From positions 1,178,001 to 1,242,000 of the forward strand of contig NC_020185.1 in assembly GCF_000315915.1 (NCBI RefSeq): a stretch of DNA of 64,000 nt. The letters are read 5' to 3'. Numbering within the stretch: position 1 is the stretch's first letter; each line of letters begins with the position of its first letter. The stretch comes from Henningerozyma blattae CBS 6284. Its lineage: Eukaryota > Ascomycota > Saccharomycetes > Saccharomycetales > Saccharomycetaceae. A program made the translations under genes and the position numbers. The notes under the pieces are model-generated. The model saw nothing but the letters and a program-made list of their open reading frames with translations, was not told the origin of the DNA and searched no databases. Below, one piece after another: positions 30,588 to 42,823 of the stretch.

Positions 30588-31857
30588 CTAAACTAAAACA
30601 TTAAAAATAAAGAATGCATCACTGTGCGAAATATTACTTGAAACCATCTCATTAATAAAGCAATTTTGTGATTGGATACTGAGTGCTGATGTTGGTTTTT
30701 GCATAGCATCTTCTTTTTGCTCATTTTTATCTTCTGATAAACTCTCTGTCGTAATATTTAAAGTATCTATAGTGATATCTGCACAATTGTCATTCAACAA
30801 GCTAGTATCCATCTTAAATGATTTATCGATATCATTACTATCTTCCAAATCACCTGTGATCTCATATGAGTCTTTACAAAGATCCCTTTCAGTATTATCA
30901 AAGGATAGCTCACTAAAATTATCATCACACATAGATATAGGGCCCACTACTGGTATTTCCTCTGTAATTGTATCTTCAAGACAAGAAAACTCCTCTTGAA
31001 TCCAATCAATACCACAATCACCTATCAACTTATTAAATTCTTCATCAAACACCTTCATTGAATTATTTGTTGGATCCATACCTGTAATTCTTATATCGTC
31101 TTCTATTCTTGAAAAGTTTTTAACTACCTTAGCAGCAATATTCCTCTTCTTTGGTCTACATTTGATAACTTTTCCCTTGACATTTTTTTTGAAGATAGTA
31201 ATCCTTTATTATTGTAATTATTGGTTAATTTAAGATTTTTTAGCATTTCTTTATCTTCAATTGGCTTTAGTTTATCGTCGCAAATATTACCTTGTGACAT
31301 ATTTTGTACCCATTGTTTTAATTCACTTCTTTATTAAGCCTATTTTTTCCCCAATCAATAGCAAACAAGAGTTTTACATCACCTTTTATCAATTTATTGC
31401 AGTAGGAACGGAACAATGACGATACAGTATTAGTCAATTGCTTGTTTCCTCTATAATCTTTGGGATACTTTTTAATTAGCAAATCTTTGATTTTAGCAGT
31501 TGTTAGTCCCTTTCTGTAACGATTTTGGGAAAGAAGCTGCATTGCCCTTGTGAATACTAGTTTAGAGTCATTCATTGTTGGCTCAGTAAACAGTTTGGAA
31601 GAACCACGGTAAGGGTCCCAATATCCCTTGCATGCAAAATATTCATCAAAATAAGTAATATCATGTCCATTTTCCTTACAGGTAGGAAATTTTATTTACC
31701 ATTCGTTGAGATAGCTTTTAAATATTTATACGAATCTTTTGGTACTATTTGTGTAGGTTAACATTAGATTTACCCATGTTAAGGAGCTGTTATTATTTCT
31801 ACTTGAGCTGTATGTTGTAATACACTCTTCCAAGTCTTCAAATGCAATACCAGCCAT
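30588..31857 (-). pseudogene. Broken gene of unknown family, two stops and two frameshifts
   Basis: Reading the minus strand from an ATG at 31857 (MAGIAFEDLEECITTYS), one frame continues to 31318 except for two TAA stops at 31726-31728 and 31696-31698. It contains FTRAMQLLSQNRYRKGL and KIKDLLIKKYPKDYRGNKQL, followed by TNTVSSLFRSYC, which looks like a small helical, possibly winged-helix, domain. After a frameshift near 31320 the sense continues (ELKQWVQNMSQGN), and after a second slip at an eight-base A tract (T8 on the plus strand, 31183-31190) it runs into the acidic C-terminal part 31079-30588. Together this was a protein of about 420 residues with a basic N-terminal half and an acidic C-terminal half, as in some transcription regulators. 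The family is not recognised. The most downstream piece (163 codons from 31079) could still be translated alone, but this seems unlikely. Confidence 0.7.
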
Positions 31858-33110
31858 TTTATATTATAATAGTAGTAATCTTTGTTAGCTAGTGTACTAG
31901 AGTTAATTTTCTTTAGCATTTTGGAATGGATACAATTTGGATTATTGTAGAATTAGTCGTCCAATTTATAGACTTCCATATACCCTTTTTATTTCAATCT
32001 AGCGACTAAAAATTATATTTTAAAAAAGAAAGGACCTAGTTTAAAGGATTGTTCTATCTTTTTATTTGTTCTAAAATTACTCTAAGTGGAAAAGTTATGG
32101 AATAAATAATAAGTGTTTATCTGTTCAAAAAACCCTTAGCACATGCTAAAGAATGTATTTTACCATTATTAGCTTAATAAACCCCACCTAGGCATCGTTA
32201 TTGCATATTACACTTCTTTTTTAGGAAATTATAGTGTTAAACTAGGGATTAAAAGGCCCCACCTCAAGAATTAAGGGCAATACTTGTCACAAAAACGAGT
32301 TCAATTTACCTTTAAAAAAAGGAAGTGACAAAAATACATCAATTATATATACCTAGCTTGGAAACTAAACAACTTTTTGCATATTACGGCTCTTTTTCTT
32401 GTTTATTTGATGGTTTTAGAATATACGTTTTCCCATTAGCCGCTGATGCCAGGGATGTCTGAAACTTAAAATAAGTTGCAAAGGTAGGTACTAATTAACT
32501 AGTTTCTGAAGTATTAAAAAAATTATATACTATAGTGTTTATTTGAAGAAATATTCTTTTGTGGCATCAGTATGTTAAGTGCCCTTCGAATTTTAAATAA
32601 TCACTGGATTCCATTATATCGTGTTTTATTTTCAAAAAAGAAAATAAGGGTTTGAAAACTCCGAACTCTACTTTGAGGGAAACAGACGGAGTCTAGTATA
32701 AGTGTGATAAGGTTATTTAAGAACTTGATTACTGGATCTGTGTCCCCATTGCACTTAATAATTTTTATTTTGTGTAGGTTGATCACTGGTTGTTATTTAA
32801 TCTCGTCGTATTTAGTTAGCTTATCTTTGGCTTATTTTTTTAACATTTTATGATTAATATTTAACATATATAGATGGCACTAAGTTTATTATGCAACTTT
32901 TTGGTTTAGTAGAATTCAAATGTTTCAACACTGGAGTATTTTAGGATAATTTAATAAATGAGTTAATGTATGAATATAAAAAATATACACGTATATATAT
33001 AGTACCTTTATAGGTAATTAAAAAAACCTAATCATTAGAAAAGGTATAAATAATAAGTGGGGTCATTAAAACGAAAAGAATATGAAAATTAGAGTATTGT
33101 TGTGTTATGT
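31858..33110. other. Gene desert, part 2
   Basis: 1253 bp without a supportable gene, between the broken gene and the 3' end of the hexose transporter. CCCCACCT occurs twice (about 32183 and 32255). A short minus-strand frame at 32601-32786 is not convincing. Confidence 0.5.
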
Positions 33111-34838
33111 TCATTTGCTGCCAAACATTTTCTTGAACATTGGTTGGTCATCGTTAGCTAAAGCATCCACATCATAGTCGTCATCTCTTTTAGATGGTGG
33201 CACCCAAGAGTTAGATTTCCATGGCAAAACACCTTCTTCCCACATGATATTGACATCTTCCAATTGTAGACCTTTGGTTTCAGGAACAAAGAAGAAGACA
33301 TAGAAGTAGGCAAAAACTAGACAACCCATGAAAACATAACCGTAGTAGAAGTCAATGGCACCAGTGATGAATGGAGTGAAAAACCCAATACAGAAGTTCC
33401 ACATTTGATTAGAAACAGTACCTAAAGCCATACCTTTGGCCTTGACTCTCAATGGGAAGGATTCAGAAATAATGACAAATGGAATTGGAGCCCAAGTGGT
33501 GGCAAAACAGAAAATGAATAAACAACTGAAAACGATCATCACATTACCAGCCCATTTTTCAGAAGCTTGGTCTTTACCATTTGGATATAAACTAGTCACA
33601 CCAACTGTAGCAAAAACAACCATACAACAAGTCATGGCAGCTGCACCCCATAGTAAACACCTACGACGACCAAATTTATCGACAACATATAAAGCAACAA
33701 AAGTGGAGGCAAAGTTTACTACACCAAAAATGATTGTAGTTTGGAAAGAATCTTCTAAGCCAACAGCATTAAAAACAGTAGCACCATAGTAGAAGAAATA
33801 ATTAGCACCTGTCAATTGTTGTAAACCCAAGACAGCAATACCCATGATCACTCTTTGGAAAACTTTGTTGCTGGTTTGAAATAATTCTTTCCAGCCGGCT
33901 TCACCTGCAGCTCTTTCAGCTTCAACAGCAGCTTGTACAATTTCTACTTCAGCAATAGTGGATGGGTCGTCAATTGATACTTTGTTAGATCTGGCGATGG
34001 AACGCTTTGCTTCTTCAATCTTACCTTTTTCAACCAAGAATCTTGGGGATTCAGGAACAAACAACATTGCACCGACCATGAATAAACACCAGGCAAATTG
34101 CAAACCTAAGCCAACTCTCCATTGGATAGAATTATCGTAAGTCTTAGTACCATAATTACAACAGTTACCCAAGAAAATACCAAAAGTAATCATCAATTGA
34201 TAACATGAAACCATAGCACCTCTCAAATGCTTTGGAGAAACTTCAGAAATCAACATTGGAGATAAAACAGCAATTACACCCATACCAATACCAGCGATAA
34301 TTCTACCAATAAAGTATTGGTACCATTTGTCAGTAGAAGCAATTTGGATTACAACACCAGCAACAAAGATAATAGTCGCCATAATTAAACCTAGACGACG
34401 ACCATAGACATCACCAACACGACCCAAAGTTACAGAACCAATAGCACAACCAATATTAAAGATTGCAACTAATAAACCAGTTCTGACTTTGGACAAGTAT
34501 GGTTCTCCATTGGAATTTAGAGATCCAAATCTCTTAACGAAATCGGTTTGGGCAACAAATCCACCGATGGTACCGATATCCCAACCGTTGATAAAACCAC
34601 CGAAGGCAACCATCAAACACATAACGCAAACAGAGATATAAGCAGATGCTGGTTTTTTTGGAATTTCTATTTGGGATGGGGAATCGTCGCTTTGCTCCAA
34701 TGGGTATTCGTCGTTCTTAAACTCGTCATCATCTTTGATGGAAGGAGCAATATAAACATCGTTGTTGTTTTCGATTTGTGTGGAGTTCGTAGAAGAGTTT
34801 GTTAATTGAGTAGGTTGGTATTCTGTCATACCTGTCAT
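33111..34838 (-). CDS. Hexose transporter (HXT family, major facilitator superfamily)
   Basis: 575 residues from the ATG at 34838; a second Met three codons on (34829) is an alternative, and no in-frame ATG lies further upstream. It has the 12-helix sugar porter plan with the signatures [12 protein letters not shown] (loop 2-3), [20 protein letters not shown] (after helix 6), [13 protein letters not shown] (helix 7, sugar contact), DKFGRRR (loop 8-9) and [12 protein letters not shown] (after helix 12). The N-terminal tail is acidic and hydrophilic, and the tail after helix 12 has [14 protein letters not shown] and ends FKKMFGSK, close to S. cerevisiae Hxt1/3/4/6/7. The exact paralogue cannot be told. 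Its promoter has glucose-control motifs. HXT genes are often subtelomeric in S. cerevisiae. Confidence 0.95.
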   Translation of the reverse strand: MTGMTEYQPTQLTNSSTNSTQIENNNDVYIAPSIKDDDEFKNDEYPLEQSDDSPSQIEIPKKPASAYISVCVMCLMVAFGGFINGWDIGTIGGFVAQTDFVKRFGSLNSNGEPYLSKVRTGLLVAIFNIGCAIGSVTLGRVGDVYGRRLGLIMATIIFVAGVVIQIASTDKWYQYFIGRIIAGIGMGVIAVLSPMLISEVSPKHLRGAMVSCYQLMITFGIFLGNCCNYGTKTYDNSIQWRVGLGLQFAWCLFMVGAMLFVPESPRFLVEKGKIEEAKRSIARSNKVSIDDPSTIAEVEIVQAAVEAERAAGEAGWKELFQTSNKVFQRVIMGIAVLGLQQLTGANYFFYYGATVFNAVGLEDSFQTTIIFGVVNFASTFVALYVVDKFGRRRCLLWGAAAMTCCMVVFATVGVTSLYPNGKDQASEKWAGNVMIVFSCLFIFCFATTWAPIPFVIISESFPLRVKAKGMALGTVSNQMWNFCIGFFTPFITGAIDFYYGYVFMGCLVFAYFYVFFFVPETKGLQLEDVNIMWEEGVLPWKSNSWVPPSKRDDDYDVDALANDDQPMFKKMFGSK

Positions 34839-36343
34839 TTTTGAATTAGCAAATATAAAATATAAAAATGTATCTGAGTTGTATAAGTAGGGGAAAAGTG
34901 AGTAGTTTTTTGATGTGTTATTATCCAACGAGAAATGATGTGATGCTTATCGACATGGTTCGTGCTGTTTATATACCATTTTATTGTAACAATTGTAAAT
35001 ATATTTCATTATAAGTGTGGGTCAAAGACCACACAAATATTTGTGGGTGATAAGCTTAAAGGTCTAGGCAAGAATTTTAACATTCTTTAAAAGTGGGGCC
35101 TATTATTTTTTACGGAATATACCCCTCCATCGGAGATGGTTTTCGCTGCGAAAAATTCCTAATGCGGTATCTGCAAACTGAAAATTCTCAACACTAAAGA
35201 TTAGAAATGTGGGGCAGGTCGGAGTGTATGTTGTATTTATCAACTTAATTATCGATAGGGATAGTACATCTTGAAGAGTTTATAAAAATATATATTCTAG
35301 CTTAGATACTTAAAAACATGAAAATATACCAATTGGATATAACGTAGTTGAAAACCTTTTCCTAGATTTAAAAGCTTCAAAAGCGGAAAATACTTTAATT
35401 ATCCCCGCTTAGTGTCCTACAAAGTAAAAGAATATGGTTCTGAATTCTCCCTTTTTTTAGCTTCATTGAAACTTCCATAGCCTATACAAATTATTTTAAA
35501 TTTTTTTGAGTTTTCAACCAATACAAAGGAATTATATTGAAATTTTATGAGATAGGTCATCAACAGCATTAAGAAATTTTCATTGTCATAAAATTACTAG
35601 TTCATTGGTTATGTAAAATATTTAACCTATTATGATATTAGTTGGTTTAAGATTTGTTACTAAGTTGAAAATACAAGAGAGCTAAAGCATGTTATACAGA
35701 TATATGAAAGAGACAAATCAAAACAAACCTGTGTTCAAATAGGGAAGACTATTTTAAAAGGTAAGTGAATATATCTCATTTATATTTTATTCGAACTCAG
35801 AAGTACGGTGAGTTCTTTAATCAAGTTTATATTTATTATGATACTTCAAAATTCTTTTCAAATAGCAAGTTTTACTTCAGAGATCATTATTTTTATTATT
35901 AGTCATCTATACTGAAAAACAAATTGTTATTTTTCTCTTTAAATATTTATTCACTTGGTAACTTTGTAATATAGCAATGTATAGCCTGTCATTCACATAA
36001 AAAATGTCTACTAAATATACCTCATAAATTATTCTGATTGAGTTGCACGTCGTTTTCCTTTTTTTTCCTAAATAAATAATACAACAATATATATAAAGCT
36101 TTATATATTGAAACGATAAAAACACGTCTTAACTGACAGCACGTCTTAATAAATCGTAAGGATTAAAAAAAAAATACAATTTCAAAACACCTTAGAAAAA
36201 CAACATGCTTGCTTATTAACAACATACCAGAATACAATCATAATGTCGTTTTTACTTTTTTTCATTAGAATATTATAAATAATTATCGTAAGTGATTTTT
36301 TTGTTAGTGTTTTTTTTTTACTTGTTTGTTTAACATTCCGTGA
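34839..36343 (-). promoter_or_regulatory. HXT promoter region with TATA, Rgt1-like and Mig1-like sites
   Basis: Long spacer upstream of the transporter, which also holds the 3' end of CHA1. On the minus strand a TATATAAA box lies at 34968-34975, about 130 bp before the ATG. CGGANNA motifs, the Rgt1 consensus, occur at 35113-35119 and 35384-35390. GTGGGG cores suited to Mig1 occur at 35093-35098 and 35209-35214, the second with an A/T-rich 5' flank (AAATGTGGGG). This is the pattern of glucose-regulated HXT promoters in S. cerevisiae. Beyond about 35500 I see nothing distinctive. Confidence 0.55.
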
Positions 36344-37426
36344 TTATAATACAGGGGATAATATTGGAGTATGATTTTCGGTAAAGATATATTCTGGTGT
36401 TTGTGGTAAGGAATAATCCAATTTATATTTGAGTAAAGCTTCTTCTAATTCTTGAACTGTATTGGAAGAACCACCACAAGCAATCACTATTATAATATCA
36501 TCTTTTGTTAGAGTAGTATCCAGGGCATTTTCTATTAGACCAGTATTATACGCCAAATGTAATGCAGCACCGCAAGCAGGTTCGGCCACCTGATTAAAAT
36601 CATAAGTATATCTTAAACAAGTCTTTATTACATCAATATTATCCACTACCACAGATTTAGTATTATATTTTAAAGCATTTTCAAAAGTTTTAGCAGAAAT
36701 AGTACTTGTCCCCAAAGATGTAGCAATTGTATTAATCTTGGGAAATTTGACCAATTTTTTCAATTTTAATGAAGTATTAAATACTTGGCAACCATTGGTC
36801 TCTACACCAATAATAGGTATTTTTGAAGCTAAGTTATATTTTTCTAACCCTCGAATCAAACCGTTATATAATCCACCACCACCAATACTACAAGTGATAG
36901 CTTTAACATTTCTGATGTCAATATTTTGTTCATTTAACGATTCAATGATTTCATCAATCATTGTGGAATGACCTTCCCAAATCAAAGGATTATCAAAAGG
37001 ATGAACATAAATGGGCTCTATTTCATTTAAGTCGATCTTATTTATAACATGGTTTTGTAAATAATCATCTGCTTCACTCCAATGGCCTCCATTAACAATA
37101 ACTTTAGCACCTGTATCTTTAATCTTGTTAACCATTCTTTCCTTAGTTGCTGTGGGGACCACCACAGTACAAGGAATTGATAATCTTCTTGAAGCGGTAG
37201 CAGCAGCTAAACCAGCATTACCACCGGAACTAGAAAATACTTGTGGTCTCTTATTTAAATTGGAACTATTAATCTTATCAATACTCTTTAAGATCAAATT
37301 CCCAATACCTCTACTTTTGAAACTACCACTTGGTTGCATACATTCATATTTAAGAAAGAATTGTGGGATTGGCGAACCTCTAAAGAATTGACGTAATAAT
37401 GGAGTTTTGTTGTATACGATAGACAT
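36344..37426 (-). CDS. CHA1: Catabolic L-serine/L-threonine dehydratase Cha1
   Basis: 360 residues, same length as in S. cerevisiae. The PLP enzyme deaminates serine to pyruvate and threonine to 2-oxobutyrate, letting yeast use them as nitrogen source; it is mitochondrial in S. cerevisiae. It starts MSIVYNKTPLLRQFF as in that species. The PLP lysine is Lys37 in QPSGSFKSRGIGN, the substrate loop is FSSSGGNAGLAAATA, and the phosphate-binding glycine loop is CSIGGGGLYNG. The C-terminal ACGGSSNT is also present. CHA1 is YCL064C, the first conserved gene centromere-proximal to HML on chromosome III, and the genes that follow here continue that order. In S. cerevisiae it is induced by serine and threonine through Cha4; the palindromes in the spacer upstream could be related. 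Confidence 0.96.
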   Translation of the reverse strand: MSIVYNKTPLLRQFFRGSPIPQFFLKYECMQPSGSFKSRGIGNLILKSIDKINSSNLNKRPQVFSSSGGNAGLAAATASRRLSIPCTVVVPTATKERMVNKIKDTGAKVIVNGGHWSEADDYLQNHVINKIDLNEIEPIYVHPFDNPLIWEGHSTMIDEIIESLNEQNIDIRNVKAITCSIGGGGLYNGLIRGLEKYNLASKIPIIGVETNGCQVFNTSLKLKKLVKFPKINTIATSLGTSTISAKTFENALKYNTKSVVVDNIDVIKTCLRYTYDFNQVAEPACGAALHLAYNTGLIENALDTTLTKDDIIIVIACGGSSNTVQELEEALLKYKLDYSLPQTPEYIFTENHTPILSPVL

Positions 37427-38880
37427 GGTTGTATGGGTTATGTGGTTAGTTATTTATTTATCTATATAAAAAAACACAAAAGAAAGAGAGTATTGATTTG
37501 AAACAGTTGTTGAAAACTTTTTAAAAAATATTTTTAAATCGAAATATTACTTGTATTTATATGAATCAAATCACAAAATTTTATGTATTAAACAATAGAT
37601 AACCTCTAGAGTTACTTGCTTGCTGGATTTCTCTGGACAAGAAAATAGCTTATTATTAAGCCTATTATCCTATAAGCTTTTTTTTTTCTCGTTATCAAAT
37701 TGTTTATCATTAACCTTCAAGAAATATTTTGTAACATTCATTCTATATTAAACTATTTTATTTTTGCCGCGTGGATGTATAATTCCGCCCTCATCAATTT
37801 GGCGCCCAAGGTTTCCCTCATTGTTCCTTAACAAAGCCAGAGAAATGCTGTAGCATCCCATTCTCAAAGGAGTTTTTTCCCGTACTTTCCTTGTTTCGCG
37901 CTATCGTTTCCGGAGGTGCATCTCCGATAGCGCATGTGCACTTCCGCTATTTTCGGAGATGCATCTCCACTGCCAAGCCCAGCAGGAATTACCACAAATG
38001 CTGATTTCTATCCAGATCGGGCAGGCACTGAAACAGTACGAATATTATACGGATTCGGTAAGGATACAATACCCGTACGGCGGTATCAGATAAAATTGGG
38101 GCTACTAAAAAGGGAAATATCAGGATTCTGATACAAAGCGATCTTACTTTAATAGGAAGACTCCGAGCAGATAAAGGGTGCCCTATATATTCCCTTAGAG
38201 ATTCTCCTAGGGGCCGTCCCCACATTAGGATATCGATAATATCAGATAAGGGGACGGTAACTGATATCCGTAAATGCATTGAACAGAGAAAATCCACATA
38301 GAAAGCGATAGAAAGCCGTTGAGTCACCGTTTGATACGGTGATAGTGATGATAAGTAATTGCCCAAAGAGGACAGGCACGTGGCTGGGCGGTTACCGTAA
38401 TCATCCGTGGAATAAGGAAAAAAAGTATAAACCCCGTTAAGTTTGAAGATATTTTCCCCTTTAGGTCTGTGTTCACGTGAATGATGATTTCCAAATTGGA
38501 AGTTATTTATATGATTCAATTACTTGACTATTCTTGTTGTAAATTGATGTATATATGTTTACATACTATGATGAGTGGTGAAAGTATACATGTATGTAAT
38601 GTTAAGATGGTTAGGCATATTGACGTGTTAATGTGTTGACGTGTTGTTTGTAATTTAAAAGGGTTTACCAAGGGGCTAGTTTTAAACCAATGCTTCAGTT
38701 AGAATTGTTCAGCATGATGAATAGAATTTTTTGTTCAATTTCATGGTTCTTGCTTTTGTTTTAAGTTCATGTATCTTATTTTTATCTTTATTTTTTCTTA
38801 ATAAACTTATATAATATTAAACTCTACTGATATTGTTTTTTTTGAAAAATAGTAAAAGTACTATTTATTTTAATTATATC
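37427..38880. promoter_or_regulatory. CHA1 divergent promoter with nested palindromes in a GC-richer island
   Basis: Between about 37770 and 38500 the DNA is clearly GC-richer than its flanks. Two 14-bp palindromes occur: GGAGGTGCATCTCC (37912-37925, one mismatch pair, extendable to CGG...CCG) and GGAGATGCATCTCC (37955-37968, perfect). They are framed by GCGCTATCG (37898-37906) and its complement CGATAGCGC (37925-37933), and ATAGCG/CGCTAT (37927-37932/37945-37950). A further stem is TCACCGT/ACGGTGA (38324-38330/38336-38342). CGG/CCG inverted repeats are the usual targets of Zn2Cys6 factors, the class of Cha4. A minus-strand frame open over 37989-38519 lacks an ATG start and is not counted. 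Confidence 0.6.
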
Positions 38881-39879
38881 ATGATATTCTTATTCACTTT
38901 CCAATTGGAATTCAATCTTCATCATTCAAAGCACAAATGTGTGATATCAAGAAAATGTTATACAAAATCTCACAAGAAATCAGAAAAGTATAAAGGTGAT
39001 GATGGCGCTAATGTGGCAGAGAAAACAAGTTTCGTGTTACACCACAAAAATCTAAGTACTTCAGATTTTAATAGATCACTTCATAATGAGTCTAGAACTA
39101 TTCCAGATCGAATTGAGCCCAGTGTTTCAAATGATACCGTTTCTAGTCTGCCAACTAGTACAACATCTATTTATTCATCAATTTCAAATTCAATGGATGA
39201 TTCCAAGACTACATTAAGTTTGACGGTTGATTCCGATGAAAGTTCAGATGAAAATTTGACTACAAGTGATTTGGCTAATGATGGAACTCATTTTGTAGAA
39301 AACACTGATACAAATAATAATATTAATTATACTTATACCTCTCCTGCTAGTGACAACATAGCAGATGGAAATATAGGCCCTGCTTCACATCATAGTAATG
39401 ATCTTAATAATGAAATTTCTAATGTTAATGATAATAATAATAATACTAACGATAATCACACCACTTCAACAGCAACATATAATAGAAATAGTAGTAGTCG
39501 TTTTAGTTTTAGACAAAAAGTTCGAAACATCTTTGAAGTGAAAAATGATGAAACAGATGGTGAAGGCACAGGATATGAAACTCAAAGAAATTCACAATCT
39601 CGTAAAAATATATTTAGAGATCCTTCCAATTCAAATAGGGATAGTTTGAATAGGGAAAATGATAGGGATTCTATACAAGCTCCATATGAAAGTGCAAACA
39701 CCAATGATCTCAGTTCTTCTAGTTATGATTCTTCTCATTACAATACTTTAATGGATGCACCTATTACTGACTCACCTTTCGATAATTCTGCCACTATTAA
39801 TAAATCAAATTATTCCAAAGAAAATTCAAAAGAACGTAAATCTTTAAGATTTAAATTTTTAAGCAAGTTACACTTGTAA
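38881..39879 (+). CDS. Ser/Asn/Asp-rich protein of unknown function
   Basis: 332 residues from the ATG at 38881, the first in frame (the open extension upstream has none). It begins MIFLFTFQLEFNLHHSKHKC, weakly hydrophobic but not a clean signal peptide. The middle is acidic and Ser/Thr/Asn-rich with a poly-Asn run near residue 190. Basic patches stand out: SSRFSFRQKVRNIFEV (about residue 216) and the C-terminal KERKSLRFKFLSKLHL, an amphipathic basic end that could bind membrane. In S. cerevisiae the place between CHA1 and KRR1 is held by VAC17 and MRC1; this protein resembles neither. It may be a fast-evolving or lineage-specific gene. Base use resembles the other low-complexity genes of the window, so I take it as real but unassigned. 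Confidence 0.65.
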   Translation: MIFLFTFQLEFNLHHSKHKCVISRKCYTKSHKKSEKYKGDDGANVAEKTSFVLHHKNLSTSDFNRSLHNESRTIPDRIEPSVSNDTVSSLPTSTTSIYSSISNSMDDSKTTLSLTVDSDESSDENLTTSDLANDGTHFVENTDTNNNINYTYTSPASDNIADGNIGPASHHSNDLNNEISNVNDNNNNTNDNHTTSTATYNRNSSSRFSFRQKVRNIFEVKNDETDGEGTGYETQRNSQSRKNIFRDPSNSNRDSLNRENDRDSIQAPYESANTNDLSSSSYDSSHYNTLMDAPITDSPFDNSATINKSNYSKENSKERKSLRFKFLSKLHL

Positions 39880-40142
39880 ATAGAAATAAGTAATGACGAT
39901 TTATATTATAAATAACGACAATTTACATTATAAAAATTTTTCTTTTTTTTCTTTTTTTTCTTTTCCTTTCTTTTGTAATTGCGAGAAGGTATATCTCATC
40001 ATATTAGTAACTCTACTAGTGCTTTTACCTAATATTTCTATTAAGATATATACATATATATATATATATTATACAGTTATCCATTCATGTTTTTCTTACC
40101 ACATAAATGTCTTATGTTGCATGCCAATTATTTTAATAAATT

Positions 40143-41398
<1,256 letters not shown>

Positions 41399-41740
41399 AT
41401 GGCCAAGACAACAGTAAGAAGCAAACTAAAAAAATCTGGTAAAACACCTTCTAGAAAACTTGGGAAAGTAAAGGCAAACAAAATATCGGTTGGTGATAAG
41501 AAACGTGCCAAACTACAAGTAGAAAAGATGAATAAACAAGATTCATTACTTTCTGATATCATAAATTTGAATGGTAAGTCCAAGGAATTAGCAAAAAATG
41601 TCAATACTCTATCATCTAAACAATTGAAAAAAGACCAAGAAAAGGATCGTTTATTAAACGTAGAAATCAAAAATAAAAAGAAGCAAACAAATGATGATTT
41701 GATAGCACAAATAGAAATGATTTCAGGGTTTTCTTTATAA
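41399..41740 (+). CDS. ADF1: Small basic nuclear protein Adf1
   Basis: 113 residues, same length as S. cerevisiae Adf1 (YCL058W-A), a small protein described as a transcriptional repressor encoded antisense to FYV5. It is Lys-rich throughout: MAKTTVRSKLKKSGKTPSRK at the N-terminus looks like a nuclear localisation signal, and the middle (about 40-95) is a predicted helix with LSDIINLNGKSKELAKNVNT. The C-terminus is DLIAQIEMISGFSL. The short length, the exact place between KRR1 and MIC10 and the end-to-end resemblance make the call safe although the protein has no named domain. The function in this species is inferred only from the orthologue. Confidence 0.9.
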   Translation: MAKTTVRSKLKKSGKTPSRKLGKVKANKISVGDKKRAKLQVEKMNKQDSLLSDIINLNGKSKELAKNVNTLSSKQLKKDQEKDRLLNVEIKNKKKQTNDDLIAQIEMISGFSL

Positions 41741-42182
41741 GGAATTTATTAGACAAAAAATAAATGAAGGAGGTATTTGCAAAAATTATTTGTATGACTT
41801 GAGATATGCTTGGGATATTTGATAACAGGCTATTTGAATCTATGACTATACTGCATTATGACAATTCGTATAGCAAAGTTAGATTTACCCATGGCTATGT
41901 GTACTACAGAGTACGAAGCTATTCTATTGTTTCAAAATGTTTTCTTTTTTTTTTTTGAATTTCAAATTTCCTAATTTAAGAATATATTTAATGATGCATA
42001 ATAATATATATTTATATACAGGTTATATAAATAAAATAATATGTTGGTTTGATTTTCCTTTTTTTTCTTTAATTTTTTTCATTGTTTGTACACTTAATTA
42101 TTTTTATTTCTTGAATGTATATCAATATGCTTCAACTTGAGAGAGAATATATATATATATGTTTGTATATATTTCATTGAAT
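41741..42182. other. Convergent ADF1-MIC10 spacer
   Basis: 442 bp between convergent genes, AT-rich, with a T-rich run at 41940-41957 and a (TA)n run at 42148-42160. No gene seen. Confidence 0.5.
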
Positions 42183-42473
42183 TCAAACTTGGAAGGATCT
42201 TAAGCCTGCAGTTGATCTGAATATGGCATCCCCTTCTGAGTAACCTCTACCTAAACCGAAGCCTACCCCTAACCAAACAGGGAAGGCTCTTCTTTTGAAA
42301 AATATCACTGAAGCCAAGACACCAGCACCAAATCCAAAAGTGGTTTTAACTAGCATATTAGAAATAACAATATCCCACTTATCATTTAAAATTGATCTAT
42401 TTGATGTTACTGCAGTTGAAGCTGATTCTGTTGTAGTTGGGGTAGTAGTTTGTTGAGCAATTTGTTCTGACAT
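42183..42473 (-). CDS. MIC10: MICOS subunit Mic10
   Basis: 96 residues against 97. Mic10 is the small hairpin protein of the inner mitochondrial membrane that oligomerises to bend the membrane at crista junctions. The hydrophilic N-terminus is Thr/Ser-rich, then come two transmembrane segments with glycine motifs: [19 protein letters not shown] (about residues 41-59) and [17 protein letters not shown] (about 65-81). A short basic loop FKRRAF joins them, as in the family. The C-terminal [12 protein letters not shown] resembles S. cerevisiae. The gene lies in the same place as YCL057C-A. Confidence 0.96.
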   Translation of the reverse strand: MSEQIAQQTTTPTTTESASTAVTSNRSILNDKWDIVISNMLVKTTFGFGAGVLASVIFFKRRAFPVWLGVGFGLGRGYSEGDAIFRSTAGLRSFQV

Positions 42474-42823
42474 TTTTTTGCAAAGTCTAATAAATATATA
42501 TTTAAAATATAAGTTCGTTAATTACTTATTGATTGTAATTGTCCTGTGTATGTTTATTATTATTTTCCACCTTTGCTTCTTAGTTTTTTCATCTATTATT
42601 ATTTCTATATCCTTAATATATTTTATCTTGAAATTAAAGAGAATAAATATAATTACCCGAAATAATGTTGTTAATTCCGTAATTATTCGTCACGTGCAAA
42701 TTTACCTAAATAAAAGACAATTGATTATAATACATAAATAATATACAAATTAATATAGCTTTTTTTTTCTTATATATATATAAGCAATTTGTAATAAATG
42801 AAAAATAAAAGAAAAGTAGAAGA
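42474..42823 (-). promoter_or_regulatory. MIC10 promoter with Cbf1-type octamer
   Basis: GTCACGTG at 42689-42696 is a perfect RTCACRTG octamer (Cbf1 class), about 215 bp upstream of MIC10. The rest is AT-rich and must also contain the 3' end of PEX34. Confidence 0.5.

Noticed and set aside
37989..38519. 176-codon minus-strand open frame upstream of CHA1
   Set aside because: No ATG at its 5' end and it overlaps GC-rich palindromic DNA; openness is explained by base composition.
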